This document shows, piece by piece, positions 6,890 to 14,535 of a stretch of 64,000 nucleotides of DNA (the first letter of the stretch is position 1; every line of letters starts with the position of its first letter). Below the pieces are notes generated by a model. It searched no databases. It saw nothing but the letters and a program-made list of their open reading frames with translations, and was not told the origin of the DNA. Both the position numbers and the translations under genes were made by a program. This DNA is from WHSW01 sp963767475 (GTDB lineage: Bacteria; Actinomycetota; Thermoleophilia; Solirubrobacterales; 70-9). The DNA is taken from contig CAVYEI010000003.1 in assembly GCA_963767475.1 (NCBI GenBank), positions 496,001 to 560,000 on the forward strand. Direction: 5' to 3'.

Positions 6890-8716
6890 GTGCGGCGCCT
6901 TGCGATCGCCCTCTGGGCCGCGCTCGCGCTCTCGCTCGCGCTCGCCGCCACGGCCGCGGCGCGCAGCGCCGACGTCACCAGCGCCGGCGTCGACCTGCGG
7001 CTTGCCAACGACGGCAGCCTGTTGGTCACCGAGCAGCTGACCTTCGACTACGACGGGCACTTCGAGGGCTCCTACCGAGACATCGACCTCCTGCACGGCG
7101 AGGAGATCAGCGACGTCTCGGTGAGCCAGGACGGCCAGCGGTTCGCGCCCGGCGGTAACACCCGGCTCGGCAGCAACGACCGGCCCGGCGTCTTCGGCAC
7201 GGAGACGTCCTTCCAGGGCTACCGGATCGTCTGGCACTACCGAGCCACCGACGAGGAGCGCACGACGACGATCTCCTACCGGGTCACCAACGCGGTCGTC
7301 GCCTACGAGGACGTGCTCGACATCGGCTGGACGGTCTGGGGCGATGAGTGGGACTTCGACCTCGACCATCTGAACGCCCGCTTCACCAACCCGGCGCTCG
7401 ACCCCGCCGACCCGCGCAACCTCTACCGCGTCTGGGGACACCCGCGCGACGTCGAGGGCGAGACCGTTCGCGGCGAGGGCGTGGCGACGCTCGAGGCCTC
7501 CGACGTCGAAAGCGGCACCGCGGTCGAGTTCCGGGTGACGATGCCGCGCGACCCGGCGAAGCGCTATCCCGCCGCCCGAGTCGGCGAGGGCGAGGGGCTG
7601 CCCGGGATCCTCGCCTCAGAGCAGGAGCTCGACGACGACTACAACTCGGCCTGGAACCAGTTCAAGCGCTTCGTCGCCGAGCACGCGTTCCTGGTCTCGC
7701 TCGGGATCGCGGCGATCGCCTGGCTGGTCGTCTTCCTGCTCTCGGTGCTGGCGCGCGAGCGCGACGCCGGTGTGCCCGAGTACCTGCCGGAGCCTCCCGA
7801 CGACGCCAGCCCGGCGCTCGCCTACGCGCTCGCCCACGAGGGCGCCGACAGCACCGACACCGTGCTCGCGACCCTGCTCGACCTCGTCGATCGCGGCTAC
7901 TACGACACCAGCCAGGCGACCACCGAGGAGGAGAAGCTCGACCTGGCGCTGGAGCAGAAGGCCGAGCGGCCGCCCGGCGAGCTGACCGGCTACGAGCAGG
8001 ACGTGCTCGCCTTCTTCGACCAGCTGCTCGACGGCAAGAAGGTCGCGATGAGCGAGATGAAGGATCAGATCCCCAAACACTCCGAGGTCTGGCGCGGGCG
8101 CTGGGAGCGGATGACCGAGAAGCTCGACGCGGTCGAGGAGGGCCAGCTGGCCTGGGATCGCAACCTCAACTGGGCGCGCTGGCTCACCGACGCCGCCGCC
8201 GCGCTGGCATTCGGGCTCGTGATTCTGCTGGCGATGTCCGAGGACGAGAGCTGGTTTCTCGCCGGCATCGTCGCCTTCGTCACCGTGTTCGGGATCCTCG
8301 CCGTGCCGGCGACCCGGTTCAAGCGCGTCAGCGCCGAGTACATCCAGCGCACCGAGGGCTGGCGCGCCTTCGCCCACTGGACACAGGATTTCCCACGCCT
8401 GTCCGACGACCCGCCGGCGACGCTCGAGCTGTGGAAGCGGATCCTCGTCTACGGGGTCGCCTTCGGCACCGCCGAGCGGATGATCGCCTCCGGGCGGATC
8501 CCGGCGCCGGTGGTAACCGACGCCACGGCCGGCACCCACTGGAGCTCATACGCGTTCGTCGGCGGCTTTAGCGACTCCACCTTCGACGGCTCCAGCTTCA
8601 GCTCCGGGTTCTCCTCGCAGGTGGCCCCGGTGAGCTCCTCGACCGGCGGCGGAGGCGGCTTCTCCGGCGGAGGAGGCGGCGGCTTCTCCGGCGGTGGCGG
8701 CGGCGGGTCCTGGTAG
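6890..8716 (+). CDS. DUF2207 (YciQ-like) membrane protein with Gly-rich tail
   Basis: This 608-residue protein starts at a GTG. A signal peptide (residues ~1-24) precedes an exported beta-rich DUF2207 domain beginning SADVTSAGVDLRLANDGSLLVTEQLTFDYDG. A transmembrane helix lies near residue 270, then a cytoplasmic winged-helix-like domain (ATLLDLVDRGYYDT), two further helices, and a C-terminus of Gly/Ser repeats ending in GGGSW. That tail and the LemA partner are both typical of the family. The function is not established. The short repeats at 8641-8714 encode the Gly-rich tail. Confidence 0.9.
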   Translation: MRRLAIALWAALALSLALAATAAARSADVTSAGVDLRLANDGSLLVTEQLTFDYDGHFEGSYRDIDLLHGEEISDVSVSQDGQRFAPGGNTRLGSNDRPGVFGTETSFQGYRIVWHYRATDEERTTTISYRVTNAVVAYEDVLDIGWTVWGDEWDFDLDHLNARFTNPALDPADPRNLYRVWGHPRDVEGETVRGEGVATLEASDVESGTAVEFRVTMPRDPAKRYPAARVGEGEGLPGILASEQELDDDYNSAWNQFKRFVAEHAFLVSLGIAAIAWLVVFLLSVLARERDAGVPEYLPEPPDDASPALAYALAHEGADSTDTVLATLLDLVDRGYYDTSQATTEEEKLDLALEQKAERPPGELTGYEQDVLAFFDQLLDGKKVAMSEMKDQIPKHSEVWRGRWERMTEKLDAVEEGQLAWDRNLNWARWLTDAAAALAFGLVILLAMSEDESWFLAGIVAFVTVFGILAVPATRFKRVSAEYIQRTEGWRAFAHWTQDFPRLSDDPPATLELWKRILVYGVAFGTAERMIASGRIPAPVVTDATAGTHWSSYAFVGGFSDSTFDGSSFSSGFSSQVAPVSSSTGGGGGFSGGGGGGFSGGGGGGSW

Positions 8717-8725
8717 CGCGCGGCG

Positions 8726-9898
8726 CTACTTGAACTTGATCAGCTGATCGTTGAGCGGCAGCGCCCCGCGGCGCTTGCCGGCCAGCGCACCTGGGTCCAC
8801 CGGGGCCGCGTTGCCGGTGAACAACGGCGCCTCATCGGTGACCATGCCCTGGCCGCGGTACTGGGTGAACGTGAACGGCAGCCCGTTCGACTGCAGCGGC
8901 GAGGCGCCGTCCATGATGTGGAAGTGCAGGTGGGGGCCGTCGGTGTTGCCGGTGTTGCCGAGCAGGCCGAGCACCTGGCCGGTGCGCACGCTGTCGCCGA
9001 CCTTGACCCGGAGGCTGCCGGGCTGCATGTGGGCGTAGAAGGCGAAGTGGCCCGAGTCGATCTTGACCACCATGTAGTTGCCGCCCGCGGTCTGCACGGT
9101 GGCGCCGGCCGGCAGCGCCCCGGGGACCTGCTCCGGCAGCCCGTCCTGGATCCTGACCACCTTGCCGGGGGCGGCCGCGTGGATCTTGTCGCCGAAGTAA
9201 GGGAAGCTGTTGACGTCGGCGTAGGGGCCGTCGACGAGGGCGTTCGCCTCGGTCAGCTGGACGAAGTCGATCGCGAACCTCTCGGGGGTGTCGATCGTGC
9301 CGTTGATCGCCAGAGTCGCCGTGCGGTGCACCGTCGGCGGCGTACAGCAGCCGTTGCCGACCAGCCAGCGCTCGCCGCGAAGCGGCGGCTCGACCTCGAT
9401 CGCGGGCTCGGTGCCGACCTCGGTCGTCACCCCGGTGAACGCCTGCGTGGTGACATCGCCCGGGTCACCGACCGGGTGGAAGCTGAGCACGATCGCGTGA
9501 CGCAACTTCGGCGGCGGCTTGCGCTTCGCCGGGTAGGCGACGTCCATGAACAGGGTCGCACCCTGTCCGGGGGTGAAGGTCGAATCGGTTCCGAGATCGG
9601 TGCCGTCGATCCGCAGCGTCCTTGCCAGCAGCGCGGGGTCATAGAACTGGCCGATCGGCTTGCCGTTCGCCGTCGCCTGCACCGACTCCAGGGTCACGTC
9701 GAGCCCGGTCTGGTTGGCGATCTTGATCTCGTAGGCGAGGTGCATGCGCCCGTCGCCGCCGAGCACCGGGTTCGGCGCGTGGGCGACGTAGAAGCCGAGC
9801 GGCGAGATCAGCGCGGTCGCATCGCCGGCGCCACGGGCGGCGGTCGCCGGGACTACGACCGCCACGCTCGCGAGCAGGGCTGCTGTCAGCTTGCGCAA
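8726..9898 (-). CDS. Secreted M23-family metallopeptidase
   Basis: This 390-residue protein starts at a TTG 8 nt after the upstream stop. It has a signal peptide (residues 1-23), an N-terminal beta-rich domain of unknown type, and a C-terminal LytM/M23 fold. Zinc-ligand regions are visible: NSFPYFGDKIHAA, the HMQPGSLRVKVGDSVRTGQVLGLLGNTGNTDGPHLHFHI block and its H-L-H-F-H. M23 enzymes usually cut peptidoglycan cross-bridges, and some act as scaffolds for amidases. The first His/Asp ligand region departs from the usual H-x-G-x-D-I/F, so activity is likely but not certain. Confidence 0.85.
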   Translation of the reverse strand: MRKLTAALLASVAVVVPATAARGAGDATALISPLGFYVAHAPNPVLGGDGRMHLAYEIKIANQTGLDVTLESVQATANGKPIGQFYDPALLARTLRIDGTDLGTDSTFTPGQGATLFMDVAYPAKRKPPPKLRHAIVLSFHPVGDPGDVTTQAFTGVTTEVGTEPAIEVEPPLRGERWLVGNGCCTPPTVHRTATLAINGTIDTPERFAIDFVQLTEANALVDGPYADVNSFPYFGDKIHAAAPGKVVRIQDGLPEQVPGALPAGATVQTAGGNYMVVKIDSGHFAFYAHMQPGSLRVKVGDSVRTGQVLGLLGNTGNTDGPHLHFHIMDGASPLQSNGLPFTFTQYRGQGMVTDEAPLFTGNAAPVDPGALAGKRRGALPLNDQLIKFK

Positions 9899-9905
9899 GG
9901 CCGCA

Positions 9906-10313
9906 CTAGCCGATCAGCTTCGCCTTCATCTTCTCGAACTCCTCGTCGGAGACCGTGCCCTTGTCGTGCAGCTCGCTGAGCTTGTGCAGCTCGTCGACCG
10001 GGGAGCCCGCGGTCTCGCGAACGTAGGAATCGAACTGTTGCTTGGCGTCGGCCTGCTCCTTCAGCGCCCGCTCGCGCATCCCCGAGCCGCGCACGCCGAG
10101 GTAGATCAGCGCGGTCAGGAAGGGGATGAAGACGAGGAAGAACACCCACGCCGCCTTGGTCCAGCCGGAGAGCTCGTGGTCGCGGAAGAGGTCGGAGAGG
10201 ATCGTGATCAGGATCCAGATCCAGATCACGATGAAGAAAACCGCGAGAACGGTGAGCAGGGCCTCACCGAGCCCGAAGTCTGCGATCGGAAGCAAGCTGT
10301 GTTCCCCTTTCAT
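9906..10313 (-). CDS. Two-helix membrane protein with SHOCT domain
   Basis: This 135-residue protein has two transmembrane segments (residues ~15-40 and 50-73), resembling the phospholipase-D-nuclease N-terminal membrane module. A charged linker leads to a C-terminal SHOCT domain (VDELHKLSELHDKGTVSDEEFEKMKAKLIG). SHOCT domains are short oligomerisation modules at protein ends; nothing more specific is known. The start is the ATG at 10313. It lies in a minus-strand run between the GMC oxidoreductase and the M23 peptidase. Confidence 0.85.
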   Translation of the reverse strand: MKGEHSLLPIADFGLGEALLTVLAVFFIVIWIWILITILSDLFRDHELSGWTKAAWVFFLVFIPFLTALIYLGVRGSGMRERALKEQADAKQQFDSYVRETAGSPVDELHKLSELHDKGTVSDEEFEKMKAKLIG

Positions 10314-10375
10314 GGGAGGTGCGCCGTGGTCGTGGCGGAGATCGTATTCATCGCGGCCGGGCGGCGACCGCGGCC

Positions 10376-12786
10376 TCAGTCGATCCGGGCCGCCGCGTAG
10401 TCGGCGAGCGCCATCACCGTCAGCTGGGGGTTGACGGTGATCGCGCTCGGGAAGACGCTCGCGTCGCAGACGTGGACGCCGCCGGCCCCGCGAACCTTGA
10501 ACCCTTCGTCGACCACGCCCTTGGCGGGGTCGCGGCTGATCGGGTTGCCGCCCTGGGGGTGCGAGCTGTGCAGCTCGATGTCGGTGTTGTCGCGGACTCG
10601 GCGGCTGATCGTCTCGAGCTCGCCTTCGGATTCGATCGAGAGATAGCTGAAGGTGGACGGCATCACCCGCTGCGCTCCGGCGGCGAGGTAGATGCGTCCG
10701 ATCAGCTGCAGGCCCGACAGCAGCCGCTTCAGATCGTCGGCGATCGGTGAGTAGTCGAGGCGCATACCGCGCCCGCGAAAACCCGGTCGGATGGTGCCAT
10801 TGGACCTGGTCCCGACGACCGAGCCGGCGGAGGCCATGTGGTCGTAGCGGCGCATGTTGTTGAAGTGGTCGCTGAACCAGCCGGGCATGAACAGGGCCTG
10901 CGATCCCGACCGGGTTGAACCAGCTCTCGATCACCAGCCCGTCCTCGCTCGGCGGGCGCAGATAGTGGGAGATCTGCAGGCCGTCGTAGGAGTCGAGCTT
11001 CTCCTCGAACTCGGCGGTCATCGGCGCCCCCAGGTTGAAGCTGAGACAACTGCCCGGCGAGCGGCCCGCCGAGGTCGCTGCGCTGCAGGATCAGGCTCGA
11101 GGCGAGCGCGCCCGCCGCGACCACCACCGTGTTCGCCTTGACCTCGAGCGAACGCCCGTCCGAGAGCCGGCACTCGACCTTTGCCGAACCTCCGTTGGCG
11201 CCCGTGACTCGCTCGGCCATGCATTCCGAGAGGATCCGGACCGCGTCGGTGCCGTAGCGCCGCTGGGCGCGAGGCAGGGTCGCGTCGAGCGCCGAGAGCT
11301 TCTTGCCGAAGGGGCAGCCGATGTTGCAGTAGCCGCAGCCAAAGCAATCGTCGGCGATGTTCGCGTGAACGACGTCGTAGTCGCCTGGCCCGTCGGCGAT
11401 CCCGAGCCGCTCGATCCCCTCGATCAGCTTCGCGCCGCCGCGTCCGAGCCGCGTGTTGCCGGACTGGCTGATCACCGGGAGCCATTCGCGCACCCGCGTG
11501 AACGATTCGCGCAACGCCGTCCGATCGAGGCCGGCGTCGAGGCCGTCGGCGTCGTTCCAGCGATCGAGCACATGCTCGGGGAGGTCGAAGCAGACCGCGT
11601 TGTTGACCACGGTCGAGCCGCCGACGCACATCCCCTGGAGCACGTGGAAGCGGGCATCGCGCGAGAGCTGCAGGCCGCCATCGGAGTAGAGGTCCGAGAA
11701 CTGGCGGCGCTCGTCCTCGATGAACTCGGTCGGGTCTACGTGACGGCCGCGCTCGAGCACTACGACGTCGCGCCCGCGCTCGGCGAGCCGGTAGGCGAGC
11801 ATCGCCCCTGCGGCGCCGCTGCCGACGATCGCCACGTCGGCGGTCAGCCGGTCGCCGTCGACCTCGCTCGGGGTGCGGACATTGAGCGGCCTGCGCGACG
11901 GGTCGACCAGCGCCATCGATTCGGCGTAGCGCGGGCGCTTGGAGAAGGGGACGTAACCGCAGTCCTCGGCGGTGCGCGGGTCGGCGTAGTAGCCGATGAA
12001 GGAGAGCTGCTGGACGGCCACCAGCAGCGACTGCAGGGGGCGGCGCAGGAAGCCGGGCAGCCGCCGCTCGGCGACGTCGGCGATGAAGCGGGACTCGACG
12101 AAGCGCTTGCGGCGCTCGGGCGACATGAGCGCGAACGGCGGCCGCAGGCGGATGACCGGATAGACGCAGAGCGCGCTCAGCGCCAGCCGCGACTTCCATT
12201 TGCCGCTGGCCGAGAACGAGGCCAGGTACTCGTCGATGTTGGTGCCCACCTGCTCCGGTGTCAGCCGCTCGTCGGGCCCGAGCACGAGCACCTCGGCCAG
12301 CGCCGTCGCCGCCTGGTGCTGGTGCGGCCACAGGTAAAGCAGCGAGTACTGCGCCCGGAGGGCCTGGTGGCGAAGCCAGGCGAGCAGCACGGCGACCCCA
12401 GTGGCCAGCCCGAGCCAGATCAACAGCAGGAGCTCCGAGTCCGGGAGGTCGATCCCGGAGGGCGCCGCGAACGACCCGGCGACACTGGAGATGTCGCCGA
12501 ACGCGAGCATGAACAAAAGCGAGCCGGCGATCAGCAGGTGGGCACCGATGACCACGGTGACCGCCCAGCCGTTGCGGCGAACGTCGGCCCAGGCAAGGGC
12601 GCAGAGGACGGCCATCATCCCGTCCTTGGCGACGGAGTTGGCGACGAAGGGGAACTCGGCGTCGGCCAGCGCCCCCTGCAGCAGGTATCCGCCGGCGAGC
12701 GCGACGAAGAAGAAGGCGAACAGCCCGACGACGGTCTGCAGACGCCGCTCGGCGGAGGTCAGTTCGGTTGTCGGCGCGGCGGTCAT
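10376..12786 (-). pseudogene. Membrane-anchored GMC oxidoreductase, interrupted by two frameshifts
   Basis: The gene encodes about 800 residues over three frames. The N-terminal ~110 residues hold four hydrophobic helices. Next come a linker with GYYADPRTAEDCGYVPFSKRPRY, the FAD motif VAIVGSGAAGAMLAY and VLERG, the GMC signature QGMCVGGSTVVNNAV, a Cys-rich DDCFGCGYCNIGCPFGKK and the C-terminal His/Asn region SSHPQGGNPI then VNPQLTVMAL. Single-base insertions near 11046 and 10904 throw it out of frame; removing one base at each restores one continuous protein. It is either a recent pseudogene or carries two base errors. The start is the ATG at 12786, with GGAG 7 nt upstream. Confidence 0.8.
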
Positions 12787-12809
12787 GCGAGCACTCCGCG
12801 CGGCGAACC

Positions 12810-13217
12810 TCAGGCGCGCTCTCGCGCCATCGGCAGCGAGTCCCGGGCTCGTTGCAGGTCGTAGAACTCGCGCACCCGATAGCAACGCTCGCCGTCGAAG
12901 TCGAAGACCTGGATCACTTCGTCGGAGATGTCGATGCCGCTGCTGCGCCCGTGTCCCGTGCGGCGGACGACGACGAGCACCGAGTCCCCGGCGCCGATGA
13001 ACCGCTGAGGCTCGAACCGCAGATCGCCGACCTCCTCCCTCCACTCGTCCCAGTAGCGCTGCACACCGAGGTAGCCGCGATAGACCGATGCGTCCGGGTC
13101 CTCGGGTGGCGTCACCCAGACGATCTCGTCGGTCATGTGGTTGAGGACCCAGCTGCGATCGCCCGCGTTCCACGCTTCGTAGCCGCGCCGGACCAGATCC
13201 GTTCGATCCTCGGTCAC
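12810..13217 (-). CDS. SnoaL/NTF2-like protein
   Basis: This 135-residue protein begins VTEDRTDLVRRGYEAWNAGD, the classic first helix of SnoaL-like alpha+beta barrels, and continues with the strand motif VYRGYLGVQRYWDEWREEV and an FDFDGERCYRVREFYD end. Such folds bind small hydrophobic ligands or act as isomerases or hydrolases; no catalytic residue can be assigned. The GTG start is fixed by a TAGGCT -10 box ending 7 nt before it. It is followed 23 bp later by the GMC oxidoreductase gene, so the two are probably transcribed together. Confidence 0.85.
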   Translation of the reverse strand: MTEDRTDLVRRGYEAWNAGDRSWVLNHMTDEIVWVTPPEDPDASVYRGYLGVQRYWDEWREEVGDLRFEPQRFIGAGDSVLVVVRRTGHGRSSGIDISDEVIQVFDFDGERCYRVREFYDLQRARDSLPMARERA

Positions 13218-13224
13218 AAGCGTC

Positions 13225-13230
13225 AGCCTA
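13225..13230 (-). promoter_or_regulatory. -10 box TAGGCT of a leaderless promoter
   Basis: On the minus strand TAGGCT is followed by exactly 7 nt and then the GTG of the SnoaL-like gene at 13217. Confidence 0.55.
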
Positions 13231-13284
13231 CGCCTGCTGGACGCCGAAAGCACGCAAGATCGCCGACTCGGAAGCGGCGATGCG

Positions 13285-13325
13285 AAACGGCCGACCCGAG
13301 GCGCGAGACCCCGGGTCGGCCGTTT
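13285..13325 (-). terminator. Strong hairpin terminator
   Basis: AAACGGCCGACCCG (13285-13298) and CGGGTCGGCCGTTT (13312-13325) are perfect inverted repeats of 14 bp with a 13-nt loop. It lies between the stop of the minus-strand gene at 13362 and the promoter of the SnoaL-like gene, so it most likely ends the former. Confidence 0.75.
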
Positions 13326-13361
13326 GAGGCGTGCTCGTCGTGCCGCGCTGATGCGCAATGC

Positions 13362-13727
13362 CTATGCGCCCGGCGCGGTCGCCGGCAGCCGCCCTTGAGA
13401 CCGCTGGCGACGATCCTGAATCGCGCCCGAGCCGAGCATCGCGAGGGTGGCGATGAGCAGGCCGGCACCGGTGCCGATCGCCGCGTCGCCCCAATCGAAG
13501 CCATCGCCGCTGGCGGTGGACGCCGCCGGGCTGTCGTAGGCCACGAACGGGACCGCACGGTCGCCATCGCGGCGCAGAACCAGCGTGCTCGACTGTTCGG
13601 GTTCGCCGGCCGCCTGCAGCCTGTCGGCGACGGGGTCGTTGACGCGCGCCAGGGCGGGTGCGACCGGAGCCAGCACCGCGGCCACCAGCACCGCGACGAT
13701 CATCCTTGTCGGTCTCGAAATCCTCAT
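13362..13727 (-). CDS. Small exported or membrane-anchored hypothetical protein
   Basis: This 121-residue protein has an N-terminal signal or anchor (MRISRPTRMIVAVLVAAVLAPVAPALA), a short polar region containing a VLRRDGDRAVPFVAY segment, a second hydrophobic helix (AAIGTGAGLLIATLAMLG, residues ~83-100) and a basic tail. The start is the ATG with an excellent GAGGAGGAG ribosome-binding site, rather than the upstream in-frame ATG. It looks like a one- or two-pass membrane protein of unknown role. It is divergent from the Crp-family regulator gene, which might control it. Confidence 0.65.
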   Translation of the reverse strand: MRISRPTRMIVAVLVAAVLAPVAPALARVNDPVADRLQAAGEPEQSSTLVLRRDGDRAVPFVAYDSPAASTASGDGFDWGDAAIGTGAGLLIATLAMLGSGAIQDRRQRSQGRLPATAPGA

Positions 13728-13781
13728 GTCTCCTCCTCGGTGAGTGGTTCGACCGTCTGATTCGGTCTCAGTGCCACCGTA

Positions 13782-13799
13782 GGCGCCTGGCCAGGCGCC
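13782..13799. promoter_or_regulatory. Perfect 18-bp palindrome between divergent genes
   Basis: GGCGCCTGGCCAGGCGCC is a perfect palindrome between the small membrane-protein gene (start 13727) and the Crp-family gene (start 13861). It could be an operator or a hairpin. It does not match the E. coli CRP consensus. Confidence 0.4.
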
Positions 13800-13848
13800 C
13801 GCCACGCATTCGTGCACGTCGCGAACCTGTATTCGGACACACTCGCGC

Positions 13849-13854
13849 TAGCGT
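13849..13854 (+). promoter_or_regulatory. -10 box TAGCGT of the Crp-family gene
   Basis: TAGCGT ends 6 nt before the ATG at 13861, consistent with leaderless transcription. Confidence 0.55.
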
Positions 13855-13860
13855 GCGCAC

Positions 13861-14535
13861 ATGGGACGGGAGGCTCCCGATCACCGCCCTGCCTTTCTCG
13901 ACTTGCTCTCCGAGGACGAGCGCCGCGAGCTCGTGTCGCGCGGCGGCCGGCGGCGGTTCAAGACCGGCTCGACGCTGATGCACGAGGGCGCCCCCGGCGC
14001 CGAGGTCATGGTCCTGCTCGCGGGCCGGGTCAAGGTCACCGTGACCACCGCCGAAGGCCGCGAGATCGTGCTCCAGTTCTGCGGCCCCGGCGAGCTGCTC
14101 GGGGAGCTCTCGGTGATCGATCGTGGGGCGCGCTCGGGAACCACCGAGGCGCTCGAACCGGTCGAGGCGCTCGCGATCGCCGCCCCGGACTTTCGCTCGC
14201 TGATCGAGCGGCCGGGCTTCGCGGCCGCGCTCATGCGCAGCCTGATCGAGCGCTTTCGCGACGCCGATCGCCGCTTGGTGGAGTTCGCGGCGGCCCAGAC
14301 CCTCGGCCGGATCGCCGCCCGGCTGGTCGAGCTCGTCGAGCGCTTCGGCGAGCCCGGCGACGATGGGATCGAGATCGCGCTGCCGATCTCTCAGGAGGAG
14401 CTCGCGGGCTGGACGGCGTCCTCGCGTGAGGCTGTCGCGAAGGCGCTGGCGTCGCTGCGGGCGATGGGCGCGATCCGCACAGCGCGGCGCCGGATTACGG
14501 TGCTCGATCTCCAGCGGCTGCGCCAGCTCGCCTAG
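13861..14535 (+). CDS. Crp/Fnr-family transcriptional regulator
   Basis: This 224-residue protein has an N-terminal cyclic-nucleotide-binding-type beta barrel (residues ~15-130) with the phosphate-binding-cassette-like stretch FCGPGELLGELSVIDRGARSGTTEALEPVEALAI, a long dimer helix, and a C-terminal winged helix (ISQEELAGWTASSREAVAKALASLRAMGAI). No iron-sulfur cysteines are seen, so it is more CRP-like than FNR-like. The effector is unknown. Its last 41 nt overlap the end of the convergent hydrolase-synthetase gene. Confidence 0.9.
   Translation: MGREAPDHRPAFLDLLSEDERRELVSRGGRRRFKTGSTLMHEGAPGAEVMVLLAGRVKVTVTTAEGREIVLQFCGPGELLGELSVIDRGARSGTTEALEPVEALAIAAPDFRSLIERPGFAAALMRSLIERFRDADRRLVEFAAAQTLGRIAARLVELVERFGEPGDDGIEIALPISQEELAGWTASSREAVAKALASLRAMGAIRTARRRITVLDLQRLRQLA

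Noticed and set aside
8641..8714. GGC/GGA-rich short tandem repeats that could pass for a repeat element
   Set aside because: They code for the Gly/Ser-rich tail of the DUF2207 protein, a standard feature of that family.
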